Positions 38,739-47,164 of a stretch of 64,000 nucleotides of DNA are shown piece by piece. The number at the start of each line of letters is the position of its first letter. Position 1 is the first letter of the stretch. This DNA comes from Sphingobium fluviale (GTDB lineage Bacteria > Pseudomonadota > Alphaproteobacteria > Sphingomonadales > Sphingomonadaceae): contig NZ_SBKP01000001.1 in NCBI RefSeq assembly GCF_004122115.1, forward strand, positions 401,975-465,974, written 5' to 3'. Position numbers and translations under genes: made by a program. A model generated the notes under the pieces. That model did not search any database. It was not told where the DNA came from and saw only the letters and a program-made list of their open reading frames with translations.

Positions 38739-40192
38739 GCCAGCTCCCTTTCCTGCGCATGTACCCCCGCCTTGGCCTTCGCCTTGAGATAGCGATGCAT
38801 ATGCTCGGTCACATCGCGGCCGTCGCGGATGGCCCAGACGACGAGGCTTGCGCCACGCACGATGTCTCCTGCCGCGAACACGCCGTCAACTGAAGTCATC
38901 ATGCTCTTGTGATCGACGCGCAGCGTGCCCCAGCGGGTAACGGAGAGGTCCTGCGATCCGAACAGCTTGGGCAGCTCTTCGGGGTCATAACCCAGCGCCT
39001 TGATGACGAGGTCCGCCTCCAGCGTGAACTCGCTGCCCGGCTCCGGCTCCGGCGCGCGGCGTCCGCTGGCATCCGGTTGGCCGAGGCGCATCCTCACCGC
39101 TTTGACGCCGGACACATGATCGACCCCCTCGAACGCCACCGGCGCGGAGAGCCATACGAACTCGACGCCTTCTTCTTCGGCGTTCTGCACCTCGCGCTGC
39201 GAGCCGGGCATATTGTCCCGATCCCGCCGGTAGAGGCACTTGACCGACTTCGCGCCTTGCCGGACAGCCGTGCGCACGCAGTCCATCGCCGTGTCGCCGC
39301 CGCCGATGACGACGACATGCTTGTCCTTCGCCAGCAGGCTGCCGTCCGCATGGCCCGGCACATCATCACCAAAGCTCGCGCGGTTGGAGGCGATCAGATA
39401 GTCCAGCGCGGCGACAACGCCCGGCGCGCCCACGCCCGGCGCCTTGATATCGCGCGCCTTGTAGACGCCGGTGGCGATGAGGATCGCGTCGTGCCTTTGC
39501 CGCAGCTCCTCCAGCGTGACATCGCGGCCGACCTCGAAGCCCTCGTGAAACACGATGCCGCCGTCCTTGAGGCGCTGGACGCGGCGCATGACGACGTCCT
39601 TCTCCAGCTTGAAGCCGGGGATGCCATAAGTCAGCAGGCCGCCCGCGCGGTCATGCCGGTCATAGACGTGAACCTCATGCCCCGCCGCGCGCAGATATTC
39701 CGCCGTGGTCAGCCCGGCCGGACCCGCGCCGATGATGCCGACGGACTGGCCGGTGGGCTTGCCGGGAACCAGCGGCTCGACCCAGCCTTCCTTCCACGCG
39801 GTATCGGTGATGAACTTTTCGACCGAGCCGATGGTGACGGAACCGTGGCCCGAAAACTCGATGACGCAGTTGCCTTCGCACAGCCGGTCCTGCGGGCAGA
39901 TGCGTCCGCAGATTTCCGGCATGGTCGAGGTGGCGTTGCTCAGCTCATAGGCTTCGCGCAGCCGCCCTTCGGCGGTGAGGCGCAGCCAGTCCGGGATATG
40001 ATTGTGCAGCGGGCAATGGGTGGAGCAATAAGGCACGCCGCACTGCGAGCAGCGCGAGGCTTGCTCCTCGGCTTTTTCCACGTGGAAAGACCTGGAAATC
40101 TCGGTGAAATCATGGGCGCGCTCGCTGGCCGTGCGCTTGGAGGGATAATCCTGCGCGGTGCCGACGAATTTCAGCATGGGATTGTCGCCCAT
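38735..40192 (-). CDS. gltD: Glutamate synthase small subunit
   Basis: The NADPH-oxidising FAD subunit of glutamate synthase, 485 residues. It has an N-terminal 4Fe-4S region (ASRCSQCGVPYCSTHCPLHN and CGRICPQDRLCEGNC), an FAD Rossmann motif (VGIIGAGPAGLTTAEYL) and an NADPH Rossmann motif (HVVVIGGGDTAMDC). I start at the ATG at 40192; the ATG at 40177 (MLKFVG) is nearly as good. It is the first gene of gltD-orf-gltB, the reverse of the common gltB-gltD order. Confidence 0.96.
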   Translation of the reverse strand: MGDNPMLKFVGTAQDYPSKRTASERAHDFTEISRSFHVEKAEEQASRCSQCGVPYCSTHCPLHNHIPDWLRLTAEGRLREAYELSNATSTMPEICGRICPQDRLCEGNCVIEFSGHGSVTIGSVEKFITDTAWKEGWVEPLVPGKPTGQSVGIIGAGPAGLTTAEYLRAAGHEVHVYDRHDRAGGLLTYGIPGFKLEKDVVMRRVQRLKDGGIVFHEGFEVGRDVTLEELRQRHDAILIATGVYKARDIKAPGVGAPGVVAALDYLIASNRASFGDDVPGHADGSLLAKDKHVVVIGGGDTAMDCVRTAVRQGAKSVKCLYRRDRDNMPGSQREVQNAEEEGVEFVWLSAPVAFEGVDHVSGVKAVRMRLGQPDASGRRAPEPEPGSEFTLEADLVIKALGYDPEELPKLFGSQDLSVTRWGTLRVDHKSMMTSVDGVFAAGDIVRGASLVVWAIRDGRDVTEHMHRYLKAKAKAGVHAQERELA

Positions 40193-40275
40193 AACACTCA
40201 AGCTCCTGCTTACCTTTCGGGTGGAGCCGCGCACATAGGCATGTTTTCCGCGAAAGTCACGCGAAAAATGCGATT

Positions 40276-40296
40276 TAGGTAAGTTATTATTACCTA
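40276..40296. promoter_or_regulatory. Inverted repeat upstream of gltD
   Basis: TAGGTAA (40276-40282) and TTACCTA (40290-40296) form exact 7-bp arms about an AT-rich 7-base spacer, 84 bp upstream of the gltD start. It lies in an AT-rich segment likely to hold the promoter, so it may be the operator of a dimeric regulator such as an Lrp/AsnC protein. Confidence 0.5.
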
Positions 40297-40367
40297 TTTG
40301 CGATTCTGCCAGCGGCTACGCACCACATCCCGTCGCATCGCAGTGGGATAATAAGACCGTTTCGGAT

Positions 40368-41171
40368 CTATCGCATCCCCAGCCACACCAAAGCCGCCGC
40401 GCCCGCCACTATCCGATACCAGGCGAACGGCGCAAAGCCGATGCGGCTCACCACCGCAACGAACCCCTTCACCACCAGCAGCGCGACGATGAACGACACA
40501 ACGAAACCGATGCCGATCGCCTGCATATCGTCGTTCGTCAGCTCTGCGCCATGCTTGTAGAGCTGGAGCGCGGTCGCGCCGCTGAGCGTTGGCACCGCGA
40601 GGAAGAAGCTGAACTCCGCCGCAGTCCTGCGCTCCACGCCAAAGGCCATCGCGCCCAATATCGTCGCGCCCGAACGGCTGACGCCCGGAATCATCGCGAT
40701 GCACTGCACCAGCCCGATCAGCAGCGACGTGCGCGCGCCCACATCCGCGATGCCGCCCGCATGCCTGGGCCTGGCGATCCGCTCCACCCACAGGATTGCG
40801 AAACCGCCAATAATGAGCGCCCACGCCACCACCACGGCATTTTCGAGCAACAGCTCAATCACATCGCCAAAGGCCAGCCCCAGCACCACCGCCGGGATGA
40901 AGGCGAGCAGCAGGTTGATGACGAACGCGAAGGCATGCCGCTCCGCCTTCATCATGCCGATCAACACTGCCCAGAAGGTGCGCCAATAGAGCACCAAAAT
41001 CGCCAAAATCGCGCCCGGCTGGATCGCTATGTTGAACAGCGCCCATTTCTCGGCGTTATATCCCAGCAACTCGGTCGCGAGGATCAGGTGCCCGGTAGAG
41101 GAGACGGGAAGATATTCCGTCACACCCTCGACAATGCCCAATATGATGGGCGTCGCAATATCCTCGGCCAT
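40368..41171 (-). CDS. uppP: Undecaprenyl-diphosphatase
   Basis: This membrane enzyme dephosphorylates undecaprenyl diphosphate to recycle the lipid carrier for peptidoglycan and polysaccharide synthesis. The 267-residue protein has the BacA/UppP motifs VEGVTEYLPVSSTGHL near the N-terminus and PGVSRSGATI in the middle, with about seven to eight membrane helices. The ATG at 41171 starts 5 bp after the stop of the upstream NAD-binding gene, so the two form an operon. Confidence 0.96.
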   Translation of the reverse strand: MAEDIATPIILGIVEGVTEYLPVSSTGHLILATELLGYNAEKWALFNIAIQPGAILAILVLYWRTFWAVLIGMMKAERHAFAFVINLLLAFIPAVVLGLAFGDVIELLLENAVVVAWALIIGGFAILWVERIARPRHAGGIADVGARTSLLIGLVQCIAMIPGVSRSGATILGAMAFGVERRTAAEFSFFLAVPTLSGATALQLYKHGAELTNDDMQAIGIGFVVSFIVALLVVKGFVAVVSRIGFAPFAWYRIVAGAAALVWLGMR

Positions 41172-41176
41172 GCGGT

Positions 41177-42106
41177 TCAGGCCTTGGAGCGCGCGGTGAA
41201 GCGGCCGTGCTTGCGATATTGCACCAGCCACTGGTCCGCCACGGCGGCAAGCGGCGTGGGCGATACGCCCAGATCGGTCAGCCCTTTCGCCTTGGGCGCG
41301 ACCACATTGTCCGATTGCAGCATGCGCCACTGATCGAGCGTGATCGGCGCGGCGGGCAGCCAGCCGGTGAGGCGCGCCAGCCATTCCGATGCACAGGCCG
41401 GCATCGCGAGCATCGTGGGCTTGTGGCCAATGGCGTCCGCCAGCCAAGCATTGATCTGCGCCATGCTCATCACCTGCGGCCCACCCAGCTCATAGGTCTT
41501 GCCCGCATGCGCGGCCGCATCCGCCACCGCCGTCGCTATGCCGCGCGCAACATCGACAACATAAACCGGCTGAAATTTCGTTTCCCCCGCGATGATCGGC
41601 AGCACTGGCGCCATGCGGATGAGGTTGGCGAAGCGGTTGGTGAACTGATCCTCCCGCCCAAACAGGATAGACGGGCGGATGAGCGTTGCCGCAGGGAACG
41701 CCGCGCGCACCGCCTGCTCGCCCTGCCCTTTCGAGCGACCATAAGCAGACTGGCTCTGCGCATCAGACCCGATGGCCGAGATGTGCACCAGCGTCTTCAC
41801 GCCCGCTTCCGCCGCCGCCTTCGCCACATTGGCCGCGCCCTTGTGGTTGATGCCATCCATATCGCCCTTGAGCACCGCGACGAGATTGACCACCGCATCC
41901 GCACCCGCGACCGCGCGCGCCACGCTGGCGGGATTGCGCACATCCGCATGAACAAGCTGGCTCTGGCCGAGATTGCCGAGCGGCTTTACCCGCAGCGCGT
42001 TGGCGGGATCGCGCTCTGCCACGCGCACGCGAAAACCCCTGCCCAGCAGCTCCTGCGCCACATAGCGCCCCAGAAAGCCGCCCCCGCCGAAAACCGTTAC
42101 CAGCAT
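41177..42106 (-). CDS. NDUFA9-like NAD(P)-binding protein
   Basis: A 309-residue atypical SDR with the glycine motif VTVFGGGGFLGRYVAQEL at the N-terminus, VHISAIGSD in place of the classical Ser region, and a YGRSKGQGE motif supplying Tyr and Lys. It matches the complex I NDUFA9 subunit-like family found in alphaproteobacteria. The ATG at 42106 gives the family start; the longer reading from 42169 lacks conservation. It is co-transcribed with uppP. Confidence 0.88.
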   Translation of the reverse strand: MLVTVFGGGGFLGRYVAQELLGRGFRVRVAERDPANALRVKPLGNLGQSQLVHADVRNPASVARAVAGADAVVNLVAVLKGDMDGINHKGAANVAKAAAEAGVKTLVHISAIGSDAQSQSAYGRSKGQGEQAVRAAFPAATLIRPSILFGREDQFTNRFANLIRMAPVLPIIAGETKFQPVYVVDVARGIATAVADAAAHAGKTYELGGPQVMSMAQINAWLADAIGHKPTMLAMPACASEWLARLTGWLPAAPITLDQWRMLQSDNVVAPKAKGLTDLGVSPTPLAAVADQWLVQYRKHGRFTARSKA

Positions 42107-42221
42107 GAAATCACCCTGCTCTTTGCAAATGCCTGCCCTGCCAATGCACCATGGCCGCGCGCGAGACAATGGCCCAGTGTGCAGACATGGCGCGAAAGGG
42201 ATAATTTTATGGGATGCGCGA

Positions 42222-42250
42222 TTGACAAGCGGCGGCCCGAAAGGCTAAGC
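42222..42250 (+). promoter_or_regulatory. Promoter of tRNA-Leu
   Basis: TTGACA at 42222-42227 is followed after 17 bases by CTAAGC, a typical alphaproteobacterial spacing, and lies 17 bases upstream of the mature tRNA 5' end. Confidence 0.6.
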
Positions 42251-42266
42251 GCGCCGCCTACCCCGT

Positions 42267-42353
42267 GCCCAGATGGCGGAATTGGTAGACGCACCAGCTT
42301 CAGGTGCTGGCGCTCGCAAGGGCGTGGAGGTTCGAGTCCTCTTCTGGGCACCA
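42267..42353 (+). tRNA. tRNA-Leu (anticodon CAG)
   Basis: A complete class II tRNA of 87 bases with encoded CCA. The acceptor stem GCCCAGA pairs with TCTGGGC. The anticodon stem CCAGC/GCTGG encloses TTCAGGT, giving anticodon CAG. A long variable arm (GCGCTCGCAAGGGCGT) and a TTCGAGT T-loop are present. The integrase gene begins 167 bases downstream, so its 3' end is the likely attachment site. Confidence 0.97.
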
Positions 42354-42519
42354 TTTGTTCTTCTCAGAAGAACCCAGCAAGTGTATTAAACCCGCAGAAA
42401 TCCAAGGGAATTGGCCCTTGGATCGTGCCGGATCGTCCCGCCTTTTCTCGGGGGTTCCGCACATTTTTGCGGGCCTTTTACGGGCCTTTGCGAAAACCAC
42501 ATTGGGAAAAGGCCCGCCC

Positions 42520-43746
42520 ATGCCTCTGACCGAAACCCGGCTTCGCGCACTCAAGCCAAAGGACAAACCGTACAAGGTCGCCGACGACCGCGGATTGTAC
42601 ATCGAGGTGTCCCCATCGGGCGGAAAACTCTGGCGATTCCGCTATCGAATCGGCGCCGTCGAAAAGAAGCTCTCAATCGGCTCCTATCCCGAAATCAATA
42701 TCAAGGACGCACGCCAAGCGGCCTATGAGGCGCGGGTCAAAGTCGCGGCGGGCGGTGACCCGGCGATGGAGAAGCGAAAGCAGAAGATCCGTTCGGAATT
42801 CCTTTCCGCCCAGACGTTCGAGGCGGTGGCACGCGAGTACATCGATGAGATGATGGTGCAGAACGGTCGCGCGGATGCGACCATCATCAAGGCCAACTTC
42901 TTCCTCGACCAGCTGACGGCCGCCATCGGCAGCCGTCCGATCGACGAGATTGAGCCGTTCGAAGTGCTGGCTCCCCTCAAGCGCCTCGAGGCGAAGGGGA
43001 AGCATGAGACCGCCAAAAAGACCCGGTCCTTTGCGAGCCGCGTGTTCCGCTATGGGGTTGCTACGACGCGCTGCAAAGGCGACCCAACGAGCATGCTTCG
43101 CGGGGCGCTGATCACGCCTAAGGCAAAGCACTATGCAGCGATCCTTGAGCCGAAGGATCTCGGTGGACTGCTGCGCGCAATCCAGGACTACACTGGCAAC
43201 TTCATCACCCGGTACGCCCTGCTCATCGCACCCCATGTCTTTGTACGCCCTGGCGAGCTGCGGCATGCCGATTGGAAAGAGATCGACCTAGAAGAAGGCG
43301 TCTGGCGCATCCCAGAGGGAAAGATGAAGGCCCGCCGCCCTCATGCCGTGCCTTTGTCCAAACAGGTAGTCGGGTATCTCAAAGAGCTTGCCGAGATGGT
43401 CGGCACTGAAGGGTACGTGTTTCCGTCAGCCCGCGCGTCCGTCCGCCCGATGAGCGAAAACACCTTGAACGCCGCTTTCCGGCGGATGGGTTTCACGAAG
43501 GACGAAGTCACCGCGCATGGTCTTCGGGCTACGGCCTCCACCATGCTGAACGAAAGCGGCCTCTGGAATCCAGACGCGATTGAACGCGGTTTGGCCCACG
43601 GTGACAGCAATGCCGTTCGCGGCGTTTATCACCGCGGCAAACACTGGGATGAGCGCGTCCGCATGGCGCAATGGTGGAGCGACCATCTCGATACGATCCG
43701 GGAGGGCGGCAAGGTCATCAAGGGCGCGTTTGCGGGAACAGCCTGA
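42520..43746 (+). CDS. int: P4-type tyrosine integrase
   Basis: A 408-residue site-specific recombinase. The N-terminal DUF4102-type arm-binding domain (MPLTETRLRALKPKDKPYKV) is followed by a SAM-like core-binding domain (about 105-190) and a catalytic domain with Arg243 (HVFVRPGEL), His333 and Arg336 (HGLRATAS), and the nucleophile Tyr370 (GVYHRGKH). The complete set suggests activity. Location just past tRNA-Leu is standard for this family. The ATG at 42520 is chosen because the long reading from 42304 begins inside the tRNA. Confidence 0.95.
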   Translation: MPLTETRLRALKPKDKPYKVADDRGLYIEVSPSGGKLWRFRYRIGAVEKKLSIGSYPEINIKDARQAAYEARVKVAAGGDPAMEKRKQKIRSEFLSAQTFEAVAREYIDEMMVQNGRADATIIKANFFLDQLTAAIGSRPIDEIEPFEVLAPLKRLEAKGKHETAKKTRSFASRVFRYGVATTRCKGDPTSMLRGALITPKAKHYAAILEPKDLGGLLRAIQDYTGNFITRYALLIAPHVFVRPGELRHADWKEIDLEEGVWRIPEGKMKARRPHAVPLSKQVVGYLKELAEMVGTEGYVFPSARASVRPMSENTLNAAFRRMGFTKDEVTAHGLRATASTMLNESGLWNPDAIERGLAHGDSNAVRGVYHRGKHWDERVRMAQWWSDHLDTIREGGKVIKGAFAGTA

Positions 43747-43812
43747 CGAGGATTTGGCACATCTGTAGGGTCTAGCTGAAATAAGGGTGGAGCCGTCTTC
43801 CCGGCACGTGGG

Positions 43813-46800
43813 TCATCTGTCGCCGCGTCGCGAAATCATCTCGAGCGCCACGTTCTCGATGTCGTGCTCGGCCAAATCGGCCGCGTCGACGACATTGATG
43901 TCGCGTTTCAGGATCACCAGGTCGGTCAGGATGTCCGGCTGCCTCGCCGACAGGACAGCGGGGGCGAGGATGAAGCTGCCGACGGCGCGGCGCTTGGAGA
44001 GGAACGTCTCGAGGTTCGTGTTATCCGCCGGCTCCATGACGTGGACGCGGTTCACGATCTGGTACAAGACGTTGCGCTCCCACGAGACATCGTCCGGTGG
44101 GCGGCTCGTGATCTGGACCGCGTAATGCGATGCGGGGTGGCCGGGCAGGTTGCGGATGATCGACATGTTTATGTCATGGTTCACGTCTTTCGTCCCGAAC
44201 CGCTCCCGCCAACGCTCGAAGATCCGGCGGGCGCCCGCGGCGTTGGTGAACGTCAGCGCGAAGATCGGCGGCATGTCGTCGCCGTAGCTCGCATACAGGA
44301 TGCCCTTCCACCGCGCCTCGTCCCAGGTGTGGACATCGATCACCGACTGCACCTTCATGCCGCGGTGACGGCCAACGGTCGGACGCCCATCGCCGGACTT
44401 CGGCGCGGCGAGAACGTTCTCATCATCGCCACCGTCCGCCGGACGCTCCATCTCCACCACTGCCGGACGGTCGCGCATAGGATATTCCTTCTCGGCTCGA
44501 TCCAGGCAGACAACCGGCCGACCGACGATCCGGTGAAGCGCGCTCAGGGACGCCAGAACGCTCGAGACACGATCGTGCGCGCTGCCTTTCGCAACGAGCC
44601 GCTCCATCGTGTCCTTGAGCTCGGGCAGGACGAAGGTAGCCGCCATCACCTCGCCGACCACCCGCATCAGGAACGCTCCCACATCCGGTTGGCACGCGAA
44701 CTCCGAGACCGGGAGCGAGCGCGGCCACGCGACGAGCGAGCGCATCGCCTTGGGGTCAGTCCGGACGCTCGGCTCATCCTCGCCGGTCTCGACGATGTCG
44801 ATTCGAAACCGCTCGGTGTGCGCCCCGACGCCATCCTCAATCATCGTCGCCAGCATCGCCTCGACCGCTGCCACGACGGCCTGGGCGGTGATGGTTCCCG
44901 CATCGTCTCCAGGCGCAGCGACCTCGACGGTCAGGCCGCAGATGCAGGTCTCGATGACCTGTCCAGTGGGCGCGTTCAGGATCAGAGGGCCGAAGAGCTG
45001 CCCGGAAACGGGCTGCGCCTTCATCAGCGCGAAGAACTCCCCGGCACCGCGCTCGTCCATCTCGTCCGGTATGCTTCCGTCCTCGCGCAGCGCATCCTCA
45101 TAACCAAGGGCGTAAAGCAGGGCGATCCGCGACATCGGCATCCCCGCTGCACCCAGTTCGTCCGGAAGGGCGGAAAGCGATCGGAGCTCGCCGTCGTCCA
45201 TGTTGAGGATGTTGCTACCGAAGGCGATGTCGATCTCCTGTAGGCCCTCCGCGACGCGGTCCTTGGATTCCTCGTTCAACGGTAATGTCTCCGACGACAT
45301 CCTGAGTAGGCGGACCGCCAGCAGCAGTTCGGGTACGAGGCGGAGCTGCAGAGCGATCCACGCCCAGATCTTGACCGTGGGGACGAACCCGACCGGGAGT
45401 TCACTCGTTTCCTCCCCCTCGGCCGCTAGCCCGGCGGCCGCCATCAGGATGGATGACCGGGCCGCCCACAGGAGGTCGGCGCTGCGGTAGGCGATGGCGA
45501 GGTGCTGGTGCGCCTCGATAAGCTGCTCGGCATGCTCCCGCTTGGCGAGACGGACCGCTGCGCGCCCCAGGAGACGGATGCGCTCGCACTGCTCGTCGTC
45601 ATCGAGGTTGAGCGCCTGGCGGAGCAGGATGAGAGCGCCTTGCGCGTCCGACGTCCGCTTGGCGACGAAGTCGGCAAGGCGCTCGGCAACGGCGCGGTAG
45701 GTCGGGTCGCGCCCCGCTGGCATGGCCACGACCTCGATCAGCCGTACCAGCCGGTCGGCGTCGAACTCTGCGAGCCCCGACGCCTCGTCCAGGATTGAGC
45801 CCAACTCCGACCAGACGCGCGGCAATTCGTCCAGCCGGCACTCGGCGAAGTAGCGTCCGAGCCTGACGATCGCCAGCGACGTCCGCGCCTCCAGCCGGTG
45901 GTTAGGCCGGTGCTCGTCGCGCGTCATGGCCACGAGGGCGGCCTCGAGCCTGTCCGACCGGGCCGACAGATCCGCCTCCTCCGCCGCCAGCATGCGGTGG
46001 AGCACTCCGTTCACGAGCAGCTGGTGCAGCTGAACTAGGAATTCAATGTTGCGGGCGTGATGCGCGCCCAGCGCCTCGGCCTCGATCGTCCCGTATCCGT
46101 CGGCCACTGCCGCCGCGTCATCGAACCACCAGAAGGCGGTCCACAGCGCGTCGTGGCGGGCCTCCAGCTGCTGGCGCGCCGACCCGTGCTTCACCGCGAG
46201 GCGGATCGCCCGCGCGTGCCGGCCCTCAGTCTCGTGGCGCGGCAGCTCCAGGTTACGCGACAGCTGCGCGGCGATCATCGCCTCGGTCACCAGCTGCCGC
46301 TCCATGCCCGCGAACGTCGACGGATCGGCGAGCCCGCGCTCGATGTCGTCGAGGCGGCGGCGCCTTGAATAGTCCTCCGGCCCCATGCGCATAGGGTCGG
46401 ACACCATTTGCCCAACACCGAGGTAGTCGTGCGCGATGTCTTTGCGCTCGTGGTCGATCACCTCCTCGACGATCCAAGCGCGGTCGAGGATCTTTACCGG
46501 GACGCCGTGCGCCTGCTCGAGCTCAGCCTCGATGCGGGCGCGGTCGGCCGCGCGCGCTGGCTGGCTCGTGACGAAGTAGATACGCTCAAGCTTTCGGCCC
46601 GTGGCAGCGATCCCTTCGATGTCCTTCACGACCTTCCGCTTCCAGTCCTTCATGGCGCTGAATGCGAAGCCCCAGTCGCCCAGCCCGGGCCCGGGGCGCC
46701 CGATGTAGGTGAGGTCGGCGATCGCCTCCGCAACCGGGAATGTGTCGGCGTCTGTCTTGCCGTCGCCACCGCCCTCCGGCCCGCTTTGCGGGCGGATGTT

Positions 46801-47034
46801 GGGACAGATCACGCGCTGACAGAGCTTGCGGCAGAATATCTCGAAGCGCTGATGCTCGTTGCGCGAGGTCATCGTCTCGAGCTGGAACTCGAGCATGGGG
46901 CGGTCGAGGACGTAGAGCGGCCGATCCACCGTGTCGGAATACAGCTCCGGCCGCAGCTTGCGCATGAATCCCGCAGGCGTTGGGCGTTCGACTGCGGGCT
47001 CACCCGTGCCGTTTTCGATTCTTTCGTCGCTCAT
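43813..47034 (-). CDS. Large putative effector with nuclease-like N-terminus (three-gene ABC system)
   Basis: A 1073-residue cytoplasmic protein I do not recognise as a named family. Residues 60-195 look like a restriction-endonuclease-type domain: FEIFCRKL (64-71), GGGDGKTDAD (88-97), AFSAMKDWKRK (124-134), YFVTSQ (153-158) and ILDRAWIVEE (182-191). The spacing of acidic residues and Lys129 recalls PD-(D/E)xK enzymes, though the usual acid two residues before the Lys is Ala. A long alpha-helical, partly TPR-like middle follows. The C-terminal 200 residues contain a beta-rich DVHTWDEARWKGILYASY domain. It is the last gene after a small protein and an ABC ATPase. Confidence 0.75.
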   Translation of the reverse strand: MSDERIENGTGEPAVERPTPAGFMRKLRPELYSDTVDRPLYVLDRPMLEFQLETMTSRNEHQRFEIFCRKLCQRVICPNIRPQSGPEGGGDGKTDADTFPVAEAIADLTYIGRPGPGLGDWGFAFSAMKDWKRKVVKDIEGIAATGRKLERIYFVTSQPARAADRARIEAELEQAHGVPVKILDRAWIVEEVIDHERKDIAHDYLGVGQMVSDPMRMGPEDYSRRRRLDDIERGLADPSTFAGMERQLVTEAMIAAQLSRNLELPRHETEGRHARAIRLAVKHGSARQQLEARHDALWTAFWWFDDAAAVADGYGTIEAEALGAHHARNIEFLVQLHQLLVNGVLHRMLAAEEADLSARSDRLEAALVAMTRDEHRPNHRLEARTSLAIVRLGRYFAECRLDELPRVWSELGSILDEASGLAEFDADRLVRLIEVVAMPAGRDPTYRAVAERLADFVAKRTSDAQGALILLRQALNLDDDEQCERIRLLGRAAVRLAKREHAEQLIEAHQHLAIAYRSADLLWAARSSILMAAAGLAAEGEETSELPVGFVPTVKIWAWIALQLRLVPELLLAVRLLRMSSETLPLNEESKDRVAEGLQEIDIAFGSNILNMDDGELRSLSALPDELGAAGMPMSRIALLYALGYEDALREDGSIPDEMDERGAGEFFALMKAQPVSGQLFGPLILNAPTGQVIETCICGLTVEVAAPGDDAGTITAQAVVAAVEAMLATMIEDGVGAHTERFRIDIVETGEDEPSVRTDPKAMRSLVAWPRSLPVSEFACQPDVGAFLMRVVGEVMAATFVLPELKDTMERLVAKGSAHDRVSSVLASLSALHRIVGRPVVCLDRAEKEYPMRDRPAVVEMERPADGGDDENVLAAPKSGDGRPTVGRHRGMKVQSVIDVHTWDEARWKGILYASYGDDMPPIFALTFTNAAGARRIFERWRERFGTKDVNHDINMSIIRNLPGHPASHYAVQITSRPPDDVSWERNVLYQIVNRVHVMEPADNTNLETFLSKRRAVGSFILAPAVLSARQPDILTDLVILKRDINVVDAADLAEHDIENVALEMISRRGDR

Positions 47035-47164
47035 GCGAACGAAGCTAGAACAGCGCGCGGTCCGAAACCAGTCCTGACGACGGACACCGCCACTGACTGC
47101 CGCCTAAACCACGCCGACGTCCCGGGCGGCGCTGCTCCGATATGCCCGACCGATCCCGCGCAAG

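Noticed and set aside
40294..40824. 176-residue minus-strand frame upstream of the uppP stop
   Set aside because: It lies mostly inside uppP in another frame and has a low-complexity Arg/Gly composition.
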